From: a candidate division TA06 bacterium
Lineage (GTDB): Bacteria; Hydrothermota; DG-26; E44-bin18; JADFOU01
Assembly: GCA_022562655.1 (NCBI GenBank)
Contig: JADFOU010000024.1
Coordinates: forward strand, 1-12,989
Reading direction: 5' to 3'
DNA: 12,989 nucleotides
In this document: positions 1 through 7,006 of the stretch, piece after piece
Numbering within the stretch: the stretch's first letter is position 1
Layout of the letters: every line of letters starts with the position of its first letter
Position numbers and translations under genes: made by a program
The notes under the pieces: model-generated
The model's database searches: none
Told to the model about the DNA's origin: nothing
What the model saw: only the letters and a program-made list of their open reading frames with translations

Positions 1-185
1 ACCAGAACCATCTCATCGTATTCCACAGGATAGATGGCACCATTCAGAACTTCTTTCACATCCTTCCCATACCCCTGAGTGAGGAACTTCAAGGCCCGTT
101 CAACCCGCTCCGGGGTCTTCAAGAGACCTTCCCGATTTGGATCTTCACCCAAATCTCTTAAAAGTTTTTCGATTAAATCTTTCAC
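1..185 (-). CDS. folE: GTP cyclohydrolase I, N-terminal part (runs off left edge)
   Basis: The protein converts GTP to 7,8-dihydroneopterin triphosphate in the cytoplasm, the first step of folate and pterin synthesis. Only the first 61 codons are present. They show the family's N-terminal helical region: LLRDLGEDPNREGLLKTP at about residues 8-25, then RVERALKFLTQGYG and a DEMVL stretch at about 57-61 that leads into the active-site half. The zinc-binding Cys and His residues lie outside the window. The start is GTG at 185, since no in-frame ATG precedes it and the sequence upstream is repeat. There is no convincing Shine-Dalgarno sequence. The gene lies downstream of a TPP riboswitch on the same strand, which is an unexpected partner. 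The identity rests on a clear match to the short bacterial FolE type; a folE paralogue inside a pterin-cofactor operon is equally possible. Confidence 0.9.
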   Translation of the reverse strand, partial: MKDLIEKLLRDLGEDPNREGLLKTPERVERALKFLTQGYGKDVKEVLNGAIYPVEYDEMVL

Positions 186-204
186 GGAGTTAAGACATTG
201 GTAA

Positions 205-385
205 TGGGTGATTCGTAATTTGAAATTAGAATCGAATCCGCTTCCCTGGCCGAGGGCAGTGCGGAGGGTTCGGGCTCGGCAGGCGGACGAAGGAGAAATG
301 GAAATTCGAAATTAGAAAAATCGACCCCTGTAACCAATTTCCAATTTCTATTATCTATTACGATCTTCTAATTTCCAATCGCTAA
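205..385. repeat. AT-rich degenerate repeats in the riboswitch-folE leader
   Basis: The 186-427 interval has no coding signal. It holds several copies of an AATTTCnAATT/TTCTAATTTCC-like unit (about 209-231, 300-318, 330-345, 367-378, 381-391) in both orientations. Positions 308-323 and 361-375 form an imperfect 15-bp inverted repeat with a 37-base loop. A GC-rich insert at 241-290 separates the copies and contains AGGCGGAC, which also occurs in the palindrome at 7020-7036. Such units are typical dispersed intergenic repeats. The inverted repeat lies between the riboswitch and folE, so it could contribute to an expression platform, but that is speculation. Confidence 0.6.
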
Positions 386-427
386 TTTCCAGTCACCGGG
401 GGGGTGCAGAGGGAGGATGGGAAGAGT

Positions 428-586
428 GCACTTTCCTCCGCCGGTATGAGCCGGATCAGGTTCCAGGGGTCGACTTTCTGTCCTCTCAGCCCATTAAAGT
501 TTTTGGTTTTTGGTTGTCGGTTTTCTGACAGTCTAACAACAAATAGCCAACAACCAATTACTGACTTTAACGGGCTCCCCCAGTGC
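428..586 (-). promoter_or_regulatory. TPP riboswitch (THI element) with enlarged P3 arm
   Basis: Read on the minus strand, the element has the conserved TPP aptamer parts in order. P1 is GCACT (586-582) pairing with AGTGC (432-428). Next come GGGGGAG, GGGCTGAGA with the conserved CTGAGA at 489-484, then ACCCCTGGAACCTGATCCGG with CCTGATCC at 460-453, and CCGGCGGAGG at about 444-435. P3 is long: 564-575 pairs with 489-500, and inside it 547-557 pairs with 510-520. The whole element is about 159 bases, longer than the usual aptamer of roughly 100. It binds thiamine pyrophosphate and normally turns off thiamine synthesis or transport genes. The next gene on its strand is folE, 242 bases away, and no thiamine gene is visible. 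A run at 394-404 could pair with the 5' P1/P2 strand (577-585) as an alternative fold. I see no clear U-tract terminator. Confidence 0.9.
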
Positions 587-674
587 TTTTGAGGACTTCA
601 TGAGAATTCTTTGTAAACAATGATAATTTTGAAATGCTAATTTTTCTTTTTAAAATGAATCTTTATTTCAAGAC

Positions 675-1151
675 TCACCCTCCATAAGACCAACCTGTGT
701 CTCGCATCGCCAGAGGCTCTTCCTCCCGTCGAACACCAGCCTCTATCACCTCATTCACAAATACAGTATGGTCACCTCTTTCGATAGAGGCGATCACATT
801 GCATTCAAAAAAGGCAGGTGGATCCAAGAGGAGAGGAGATCCTGATTTGCCTATTTCAAAGGGTGCCCCTGAGATCTTATTCCCCTCCACTTTTGAAGGC
901 TTGAAGAAATTTTGAGCAAACTTTTTCTGGTCCTTCCCAAGGATATGAACTGCAAAAGTATTGCTCTTCTTGATGAGCCGATGGAGACTGCTATCCTTTT
1001 TGATTCCAACCATCACTATAGGAGGTTCAAAGGAGGCTTGAGAAAGCCAGTTGACGGTACCCGCAGTAATCTCGTCCTCATATTTTGTCGTCAGAACATA
1101 GAGCCCATAGCTGATCATCCGCAGTGCCTTCTTCTTGGCTTCAGGATCCAT
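675..1151 (-). CDS. Flavin-reductase-like FMN-binding split-barrel protein
   Basis: This is a 158-residue protein of the flavin reductase-like domain family, whose members bind FMN and reduce flavin or pass electrons to partner proteins. It shows the family pattern across its length: ISYGLYVLTTK at 13-23, GTVNWLSQASFEPPIVMVGI at 31-50, a SLHRLIKKSNTFAVHIL block at 55-71, the Q-x3-AQNFF helix at 75-83, and the C-terminal GDHTVFVNEV at 126-135. It is full length for a single-domain member. I chose ATG at 1151. A TTG five codons upstream also reads in frame but falls inside the inverted repeat at 1159-1245. Neither start has a good Shine-Dalgarno sequence. The gene follows the aconitase-family gene by about 100 bases. 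Its electron donor and acceptor cannot be told from the sequence; relatives next to rubredoxin genes serve as rubredoxin or oxygen reductase parts. Confidence 0.85.
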   Translation of the reverse strand: MDPEAKKKALRMISYGLYVLTTKYEDEITAGTVNWLSQASFEPPIVMVGIKKDSSLHRLIKKSNTFAVHILGKDQKKFAQNFFKPSKVEGNKISGAPFEIGKSGSPLLLDPPAFFECNVIASIERGDHTVFVNEVIEAGVRREEEPLAMRDTGWSYGG

Positions 1152-1158
1152 TTTTTTT

Positions 1159-1245
1159 AACCACAAGATTACACGAGATTGACACTGAGAAATTCTTAAT
1201 TTTTATTGACTGAAATTTTGTGAAAATCTGTGAAATCTCGTGGTT
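1159..1245. repeat. Imperfect inverted repeat between leuC-like gene and flavin reductase gene
   Basis: The arms are 1159-1180 (AACCACAAGATTACACGAGATT, given in two parts as AACCACAAGATT and ACACGAGATT) and 1225-1245, which read in reverse complement as AACCACGAGATTTCACAGATT. They differ at about four positions. The spacer is AT-rich and includes another TGTGAAA-type half copy near 1219-1227. One arm ends 7 bases before the ATG of the flavin-reductase gene, so it occupies the ribosome binding region. It resembles the dispersed CCACGA-type palindromic units seen in deltaproteobacterial intergenic DNA and could form a large hairpin in the message. Confidence 0.7.
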
Positions 1246-1253
1246 CCTCCGTT

Positions 1254-2519
1254 TCAAACAACTTCTCTTGGATCTGCCAGTCGCCCCATCACAGCTGTTG
1301 CAGCTGCAACGGCCGGATTGGTGAGATAGATCCTTGCCGTGGGATGTCCCGTCCTACCCACAAAATTCCGGTTGGTCGTAAATACGCCCACCTCGTTCTC
1401 CCCCATGACCCCCATATGCCCCCCGTAACAGGCTCCACATGTCGTTGACCCAATGACAGCCCCAGCCTCCTTAAACTGGAGGGCGAGCCCTTCCACAAGA
1501 AGTTGCTGGAAGACATTGTCACTCCCCGGTGCAATGATCATCCGGAGTTCATCATGAATCTTCTTCCCCTTCATCACCTTTGCCGCAAGGCGAAAGTCTT
1601 CAATCCTTCCATTGGTACAGGAGCCGATATAGACTTGATCGACCTTCACTTTTTCCACTTCCGAGAGGGGAAAGACATTGCTCGGGAGAAAGGGAATGGC
1701 CACCTGAGGTTCAAGGTCTGAGACCTCGTATTCAAAGGTCCGGATGTATTCCGCATTGGAGTCTGGTTCATAGAGGATGAAGTCGGTCCTTTCCGTCCTT
1801 CCCTTGAGATATTCTACGGTGGTGTCGTCTGCCTTGATCACCCCATTTTTTGCACCCGCCTCAATCGCCATATTGGTGAGGGTGAAGCGACTTTGCATAG
1901 AAAGGTTCTCCACCGTCTCCCCACCAAACTCGAGAGCCTTATAGACCGCCCCATCCACCCCAATATCCCGGATAAAGAGAAGGATGAGATCCTTCGCTAC
2001 CACCCATTCAGAGAGTTTCCCCTTATAAACGATTTTGATGGATTCTGGAATCCTCAGCCAGATCTCTCCGAGGGCCCATGCCGCAGCCAGGTCGGTACCT
2101 CCAACCCCTGTAGCAAAGCAACCCATTGCCCCATAAGTGCAGGAGTGGGAATCCGCTCCAATGATCACATCCCCGGGAAGGGTGAGCCCCTCTTCTTGGA
2201 GGAGAACATGGGCAATTCCAGAACGCCCCACCTCAAAGTAGTGCTTGATCCCCTGCTCTCTGGCAAAGAGTCGCATCGTCTTGGAGAGATCAGCCGACTT
2301 GATGTCTTTGGCAGGGATCAGATGGTCGTGCACCAGCGCTACTTTGGATGGGTCAGAAATCCTCTCTGCCCCCATCTCTTTGAAAACCTTTATGGTGAGG
2401 GGAGACGAAATGTCCGTCGCCATCATCAAATCTGGTTTGACAAATATGAGATCTCCCGCTTTAACACTTTTTTGATTCGAACGTCCCGCAAGAATCTTTT
2501 CTGTCAATGTCATCCCCAT
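1254..2519 (-). CDS. leuC: 3-isopropylmalate / homoaconitate dehydratase large subunit (aconitase family)
   Basis: This 421-residue aconitase-superfamily protein is the catalytic [4Fe-4S] large subunit that isomerises 2-isopropylmalate to 3-isopropylmalate in leucine synthesis, or homologous substrates such as homocitrate. Motifs in order are GADSHSCTYGA at 121-131, YIGSCTNGRIEDFRLAAKVM at 297-316, CGACYGGHMG at 361-370 and the TTNRNFVGRTGHP block at 381-393. The three cluster cysteines are Cys301, Cys364 and Cys361. Length matches the short bacterial/archaeal LeuC type. The ATG at 2519 is preceded by AAAGGAGG at 7 bases, an excellent ribosome binding site. The small (swivel) subunit gene, normally adjacent, is absent on both sides, so the partner must lie elsewhere and the exact substrate is open. 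It starts 75 bases after the lipoprotein gene. Confidence 0.88.
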   Translation of the reverse strand: MGMTLTEKILAGRSNQKSVKAGDLIFVKPDLMMATDISSPLTIKVFKEMGAERISDPSKVALVHDHLIPAKDIKSADLSKTMRLFAREQGIKHYFEVGRSGIAHVLLQEEGLTLPGDVIIGADSHSCTYGAMGCFATGVGGTDLAAAWALGEIWLRIPESIKIVYKGKLSEWVVAKDLILLFIRDIGVDGAVYKALEFGGETVENLSMQSRFTLTNMAIEAGAKNGVIKADDTTVEYLKGRTERTDFILYEPDSNAEYIRTFEYEVSDLEPQVAIPFLPSNVFPLSEVEKVKVDQVYIGSCTNGRIEDFRLAAKVMKGKKIHDELRMIIAPGSDNVFQQLLVEGLALQFKEAGAVIGSTTCGACYGGHMGVMGENEVGVFTTNRNFVGRTGHPTARIYLTNPAVAAATAVMGRLADPREVV

Positions 2520-2550
2520 TTCTCTACCTCCTTTATCTCAATGGATTCAT

Positions 2551-2590
2551 CGGATTGACCGGATTGAATCTGCTTAATTCGCTTAATCCG
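2551..2590. repeat. Hairpin-forming inverted repeat upstream of leuC
   Basis: Two 18-base arms, 2551-2568 and 2573-2590, are separated by TCTG. They pair as CGGATT-A-CG-ATT-A with G-U type mismatches between. The same CGGATTGA/CTTAATCCG vocabulary is repeated in tandem within each arm. The repeat lies 4 bases beyond the lipoprotein stop and 17 bases before the leuC ribosome binding site. It has no U-tract, so it is more likely a dispersed intergenic repeat or message-stabilising hairpin than a standard terminator. Confidence 0.6.
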
Positions 2591-2594
2591 TTGA

Positions 2595-3668
2595 TCAAAT
2601 TTTAATTCCTTTCATCTTCTTCTCTTCGATGACCGTCCAGCTCTGATCAATCTCTTCACCCGCGACGATATAGCCTGAAGCCCCATGGGAGAGAACCTGC
2701 TCAATCTGAGCCTCTATCTCCTTCTCCGTCACTTCCCATCCCTGAAGAATTGAAATGACCTTCTGATCCGGGTCAACAGAGTGATACCTCTCAAGGATAG
2801 CTCCCGTCCAGGCAGCTTCAGGACCGTAGGCTGGGTCATCCCGTTCAAAAACCTTATAAAGGGAGAGCAACCCAACCTTTTTCAGGGAACCCAAAGTTCG
2901 AATCAGTTTTGGATAAGTATCCACACCATCCGGATGGACACAGAGGATTCGACCATAGCCTAAAGTGGTCTCCGGATCTTTAACCCCTCCAACAGTCACT
3001 CCTGCCTCACACTCCTCTACAATGACCGGAATCACTTCCAATTGAGGATAAACCTTTTCAACCGCCTGTACAAATCTAAACGGTGCGATAGGGTTTTCAC
3101 CGAAAAAGATAGGCTCTTCACCAGAGATTTTTGCTCCAATGGAATTATCCCACATACGGCAGAGGGCATTTCCACATCCACACCCCTCTGGAGCGGATTG
3201 GATATCATTCAAAAAGACCCCCATCACCCCCTCTTTCCCCGCTCTTTCCACCAGACCGTTCACTTTCTTAAATTCGTATTCAAAAACCTCGAAATTGTTG
3301 ATTGAAACCCAGGGATAGACCACAACCGGTTTATTCCCATAAAAATTGAGTTTGTGTGGACGGTGAAGCCATTCCGAGTGTTTGCTTGCTGCAAGGATAT
3401 CCCTTCCTACCCCAATCCAATAATAAACCTTCAACCCCTCTCTGTCAATCTCCTTTTTGATCGTCCGCATATTGACCTTTTCATCCAAATTGGATATGTC
3501 CACTACAATTGAACTGTAGTTCTTCATCTTCAATTGTTTCAACAAATCTCCATCTATCCTTTCAGGAGATAGGAGATAGCCTCTAAACAGATCCTCACTC
3601 TCTTTCGAACCTGTTTGGACGGTGCAACCCAAGAGGACTGAAATTGCAAACAGTAGACTATATTTCAT
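2595..3668 (-). CDS. Lipoprotein of unknown function with a CxCGNxxCR motif
   Basis: The 357-residue product starts with a lipoprotein signal: MKYSLLFAISVLLGC, with the lipobox cysteine at residue 15, so it is probably exported and lipid-anchored. The mature part reads as alternating beta strands and helices (SSIVVDISNL at 52-61, LKVYYWIGVGRD at 79-90, VVVYPWVSINN at 115-125, GVMGVFLNDIQS at 147-158, LEVIPVIVEE at 210-219, SGYIVAGEE at 331-339). This suggests a TIM-barrel like that of glycoside-hydrolase-like lipoproteins. A cysteine cluster, CGCGNALCR at 163-171, follows the fourth strand where a barrel active site would lie; Cys220 and Cys243 may join it. I do not recognise a named family. 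I chose ATG at 3668 because it gives the signal peptide and has AAGGGG upstream. It begins 2 bases after the stop of the membrane protease, so the two are probably translationally coupled. Confidence 0.7.
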   Translation of the reverse strand: MKYSLLFAISVLLGCTVQTGSKESEDLFRGYLLSPERIDGDLLKQLKMKNYSSIVVDISNLDEKVNMRTIKKEIDREGLKVYYWIGVGRDILAASKHSEWLHRPHKLNFYGNKPVVVYPWVSINNFEVFEYEFKKVNGLVERAGKEGVMGVFLNDIQSAPEGCGCGNALCRMWDNSIGAKISGEEPIFFGENPIAPFRFVQAVEKVYPQLEVIPVIVEECEAGVTVGGVKDPETTLGYGRILCVHPDGVDTYPKLIRTLGSLKKVGLLSLYKVFERDDPAYGPEAAWTGAILERYHSVDPDQKVISILQGWEVTEKEIEAQIEQVLSHGASGYIVAGEEIDQSWTVIEEKKMKGIKI

Positions 3669-3670
3669 CA

Positions 3671-6600
3671 CTATCCCCTTTCTGGATTGAAAAAAACGGT
3701 GTAAGTGAGCCAAAGCAATGGGAGAATCAAAATTCCAAACAAGATTGCCCCGTTTATCTTAATACCTGCAGCAGATTGAGAAAATAGGGAATAAGCCGTA
3801 TGAGTCCCAATCCAGAGAAAACCACTCAAGGCATAGGCTAATAGATTATCTCTCAGGAAGAATTTGATGAAGAGGAAGAAGAGACCCAAGGAAATAGAGA
3901 GATATATGAAACCGAAGAGAAACTCCCCTATGGTTTTTGCACCCCCGGATCCGAATGCTGCCAAAGTCAAGAGAGTTAATATGACAAGATAAATGGGTTT
4001 TTTAATAAAATTTCGAATGAGGAAGATGATCAAACCCACAGATGCAAGAAAAGCAATGGTCTTTAATAAAACACTACTGAAAGAGGCAAGAAAAGGAAGG
4101 GGCGTTTCAATATATTCTGGAAGAGGGAGTGACGATATTAAAACCACTTTGGGAAATCTCTCTATAAGGAAGTGCCGGAGTTGTAAGAGCCCCCAGGAGC
4201 CCCCAACCATAAGCAAGGCAGAGAGAATGGCGTCCCTTGCCCATTGGATCCGGTTCTTTTTATTAAACAGGTGGATAGAGTCAGGGTAAAGAGAAGTGAT
4301 CAATCCGAAGGCGAGGGCAGAAAAGAGGAAGATAATGATAAGACCAAAGGCGAGGCCCATTACGGTAGTCATTGTATAGATATTGAGAGCAATGGCGGTG
4401 TCATAATTCTTGACCAATGTGGGATATGAATTTAAAAAGGCTAAAAGTTGTATTCCCATTAAAATCAGAGTGATCCTGATTATAGTTTTCCAACGGATTT
4501 TCCCTTGCCTTGCCTGACCAACGAAAACCCATAATCCGAAGAGAATAAGAAAGACCCAAAGGGAAATCTGCAATCCATTGAGAACGGTATTGACAATGGT
4601 TCTTTTCTCCCGTTCCCTCTCCCATTCCTCGGGTAGTTTGACATACTTTGTGAAACTGGCAATCTCGTCCCCTTGGACTTCTACCTTCACCCGAAACTTC
4701 GCTTCTTTAATATTCTCCCCGCTCTCCTCTGTCATCTCCCACACAAGGGTATGATCCCTCCTCGCCTTCTTCTTCTCCGACGAAGATTCTTTCAGTTCAT
4801 AGTCAGCCAAAACGGTCCCCCTGGATTCCAGGAATCCCTCCGCAATCTCCCGAGCATCTTCTTCCTCCAAATCAGCCCCCTCCGCCTCCTCTTCAATGAG
4901 ATGTTGATAGGTATAGACCTCTTTCGCCACAGGATCAATATAGACTTGGTACTCTTCCTTCTCCTCCGGCTTAAAATATCGAACCGCCCAGAAGAAAGTT
5001 TTCACTTTCTCACCAAAGACATGATTCAACCCATTCACCCCTCTCTCGGAAAGGATATACTTCGCCGCAAGTCGATTAAAATGGCTGTGCTGATAAGAAA
5101 CAAAACGGTATTCCTCAATATTGACCCCTTGAGAATGAAGAAATTTATCGGCAATCTCTTTGGCTTCCCCCTTTGCAATGGAATAATCCACAAAATTTCC
5201 AAACTTTTCCACTTTGATAAAAAAGAGGCTTAGAAGAAGAGCAACTGCAATGAACCCCATTATAATTCGTTTGTTGGTAAGAGGATGATAAGCGACAGCC
5301 GGAACTTCTCGGACTTTTTCTTCAATTCTGGGAATAACGGATGTCCCTTCAATTTCATTAAAGAGTTCTTCGTCACTGACAAAGTTTTTGGTCTTGAGAT
5401 AACACCCTATAGCAACAATAAGAGGAATCAATATAATCCCCGATGCCAGTGCTGCAGAAACAACGAAATACGGATTTCCAGAGCGGAACATGAGAAAGGC
5501 AGCGTAAAGAGCATCAATGGTGTAGTGGGCAATGAGGGTAGGTAAGATGCCGAAGCGGACCATAGTAACCCCTAAGATGATTCCAACGATCCCCACCTCG
5601 ATGCCTCGAATGAAAAAGGGTTGATTGGGGTAATTGGCGTGAGCAAACCCCCAGATGACACTCGAGATAAGGACGGCAAACCAGGTGGATTTGAGGAACT
5701 TGCTTAAGAAAGGAATAGAGAACATCCTGGAGATAAACTCCTCTGAGACGGCAGGGAAAAAACCGAAAGTCAGGACAAATATCCAGGGAATTTTTGAATT
5801 CAAAAGATTATTATAAGGTATCTCTGCAGGAGCCCAGGCACCCAATTTCTGGGCAATGAGATAGAATATGGTCTCGTAACCAAAGAAGAAGAAAGTAAGG
5901 GTGATTCCCAGGATTGTTCCTAAGATAAATTTTTTCGTACGAATCCCACGCCATCGGAAGAGATTCGTAAGAGAGATCTTTCCCTTGTAGTATTCACGAT
6001 ATAGGGGCTCCGCTGCGCAAGTCAGAAGAAAAATTAAAAGACCGCTTTGAAGGGCATTTAGAACGGTAAGAAAGATTTGATTTGCAAGAAAACTTCCATA
6101 GGAATCAGTAGTGATGTATGTGGATTCAATGATGGGAAGGGCATTTAATCGGGAAATAAATTGCAATATAAATCCAATTATTCCGAAGATTGCAGCCGTT
6201 TTCCACCGTATATCTCTATTTCTTACCTTATTCACAAAGACAACGAGCATCGCCAGAAGGGTCAAAAACAAGAATAAGCCGGCACCCATCCCTGTGGTAT
6301 GGTTGAGTGAACGGAGTTTTTCGTAATCCCTTGTCCACTTCTCCGGAACCTTCAGAAACTCACGATATCCTCCAACCTTATCTCCTTGAATCCTCACCTC
6401 TTTCCGATACGTTGCATCCTTGATCTCAAAATCTTTCTCCTTCCAGAGAAAGGTATGATCGGTTCGGTTGGGTCGCTTTTCTGTGGACACCTCTACAAAC
6501 TCGAGCGATAGGAGAGAAATTCCCATTTCTTCACTGAGGAATTTTTGAGCAATCGGCAGGGCTTCCTCCTGGTTGAGATCCGCCCCTTCCTTCTCCTCGG

Positions 6601-7006
6601 GAATGAGATGAACAAACCTCGTCAACTCCCCTCTCGGGCTGATGTCCACCTTGAACTCCTCTTTCTGAAGAGGTTTAAACCACCGATGACGCCAACGCCA
6701 GAGCCGGACGTGGGACCCCATGATTTTGTTGGCTTCCTCCAACCCCATCTCCCTTTCCAAAAAAACCTTTGCTTGATCATCGTGACTGAAGATGGCATTG
6801 TGCTTGTAACCGGAGAGATCCCCTCCCTGTTTTTCGAGAAACTCTAAAGCAATGGGGGTAGAGCTGTTTCGTGTCACCTGGAAATCAATGGATGCTTCAG
6901 GAAATGCCTTTGAGAAATATCTGCTCCCGATGACAAGGGAAACAGCGCATATGAAAAGGCAGATCCCAATAAACCGATAATCCCTTCCTATAAGTTTCTG
7001 ATTCAT
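3671..7006 (-). CDS. Internally duplicated CPBP-family intramembrane protease with PepSY-like domains
   Basis: This is a 1,111-residue membrane protein. A first membrane anchor at about 11-28 is followed by an extracytoplasmic PepSY-like region (about 35-235), then a CPBP (CAAX protease and bacteriocin-processing) membrane domain at about 240-540. That domain has motif 1 SEEFISR at 421-427 (Glu422, Glu423, Arg427), motif 2 GFAHANYP at 453-460 (His456) and HYTIDALY at 494-501 (His494). The whole arrangement then repeats: an anchor at about 580-597, a second PepSY-like region at about 601-806 and a second multi-helix part at 810-1106. Matching pairs sit about 570 residues apart: EGADL (140 and 709), RTDHT/RRDHT (181 and 749) and RWKT (268 and 838). 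The second membrane half lacks EExxxR and keeps only a degenerate WIGTHTAYS at 1065-1073, so it is probably inactive. The ATG at 7006 shares a base with the stop of the upstream receiver gene and has AAGGAAGG before it. Related proteases cut membrane-embedded substrates; the target here is unknown. Confidence 0.85.
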   Translation of the reverse strand: MNQKLIGRDYRFIGICLFICAVSLVIGSRYFSKAFPEASIDFQVTRNSSTPIALEFLEKQGGDLSGYKHNAIFSHDDQAKVFLEREMGLEEANKIMGSHVRLWRWRHRWFKPLQKEEFKVDISPRGELTRFVHLIPEEKEGADLNQEEALPIAQKFLSEEMGISLLSLEFVEVSTEKRPNRTDHTFLWKEKDFEIKDATYRKEVRIQGDKVGGYREFLKVPEKWTRDYEKLRSLNHTTGMGAGLFLFLTLLAMLVVFVNKVRNRDIRWKTAAIFGIIGFILQFISRLNALPIIESTYITTDSYGSFLANQIFLTVLNALQSGLLIFLLTCAAEPLYREYYKGKISLTNLFRWRGIRTKKFILGTILGITLTFFFFGYETIFYLIAQKLGAWAPAEIPYNNLLNSKIPWIFVLTFGFFPAVSEEFISRMFSIPFLSKFLKSTWFAVLISSVIWGFAHANYPNQPFFIRGIEVGIVGIILGVTMVRFGILPTLIAHYTIDALYAAFLMFRSGNPYFVVSAALASGIILIPLIVAIGCYLKTKNFVSDEELFNEIEGTSVIPRIEEKVREVPAVAYHPLTNKRIIMGFIAVALLLSLFFIKVEKFGNFVDYSIAKGEAKEIADKFLHSQGVNIEEYRFVSYQHSHFNRLAAKYILSERGVNGLNHVFGEKVKTFFWAVRYFKPEEKEEYQVYIDPVAKEVYTYQHLIEEEAEGADLEEEDAREIAEGFLESRGTVLADYELKESSSEKKKARRDHTLVWEMTEESGENIKEAKFRVKVEVQGDEIASFTKYVKLPEEWEREREKRTIVNTVLNGLQISLWVFLILFGLWVFVGQARQGKIRWKTIIRITLILMGIQLLAFLNSYPTLVKNYDTAIALNIYTMTTVMGLAFGLIIIFLFSALAFGLITSLYPDSIHLFNKKNRIQWARDAILSALLMVGGSWGLLQLRHFLIERFPKVVLISSLPLPEYIETPLPFLASFSSVLLKTIAFLASVGLIIFLIRNFIKKPIYLVILTLLTLAAFGSGGAKTIGEFLFGFIYLSISLGLFFLFIKFFLRDNLLAYALSGFLWIGTHTAYSLFSQSAAGIKINGAILFGILILPLLWLTYTVFFNPERG

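Noticed and set aside
205..385. CRISPR-like array in the AT-rich repeats
   Set aside because: The units vary in length and orientation, with no constant repeat and no uniform spacers.
1893..2558. 221-codon plus-strand frame opposite leuC
   Set aside because: It is an antisense shadow of a well-conserved aconitase-family gene, has no recognisable motifs and no ribosome binding site.
3669..3713. Longer N-terminus for the lipoprotein
   Set aside because: It would place 15 residues before the signal peptide and overlap the protease; ATG 3668 gives a correct lipobox at residue 15.
4673..5233. 186-codon plus-strand frame opposite the CPBP protease
   Set aside because: It lies wholly within the duplicated protease, whose reading frame shows paired internal repeats; the antisense frame has no family pattern.
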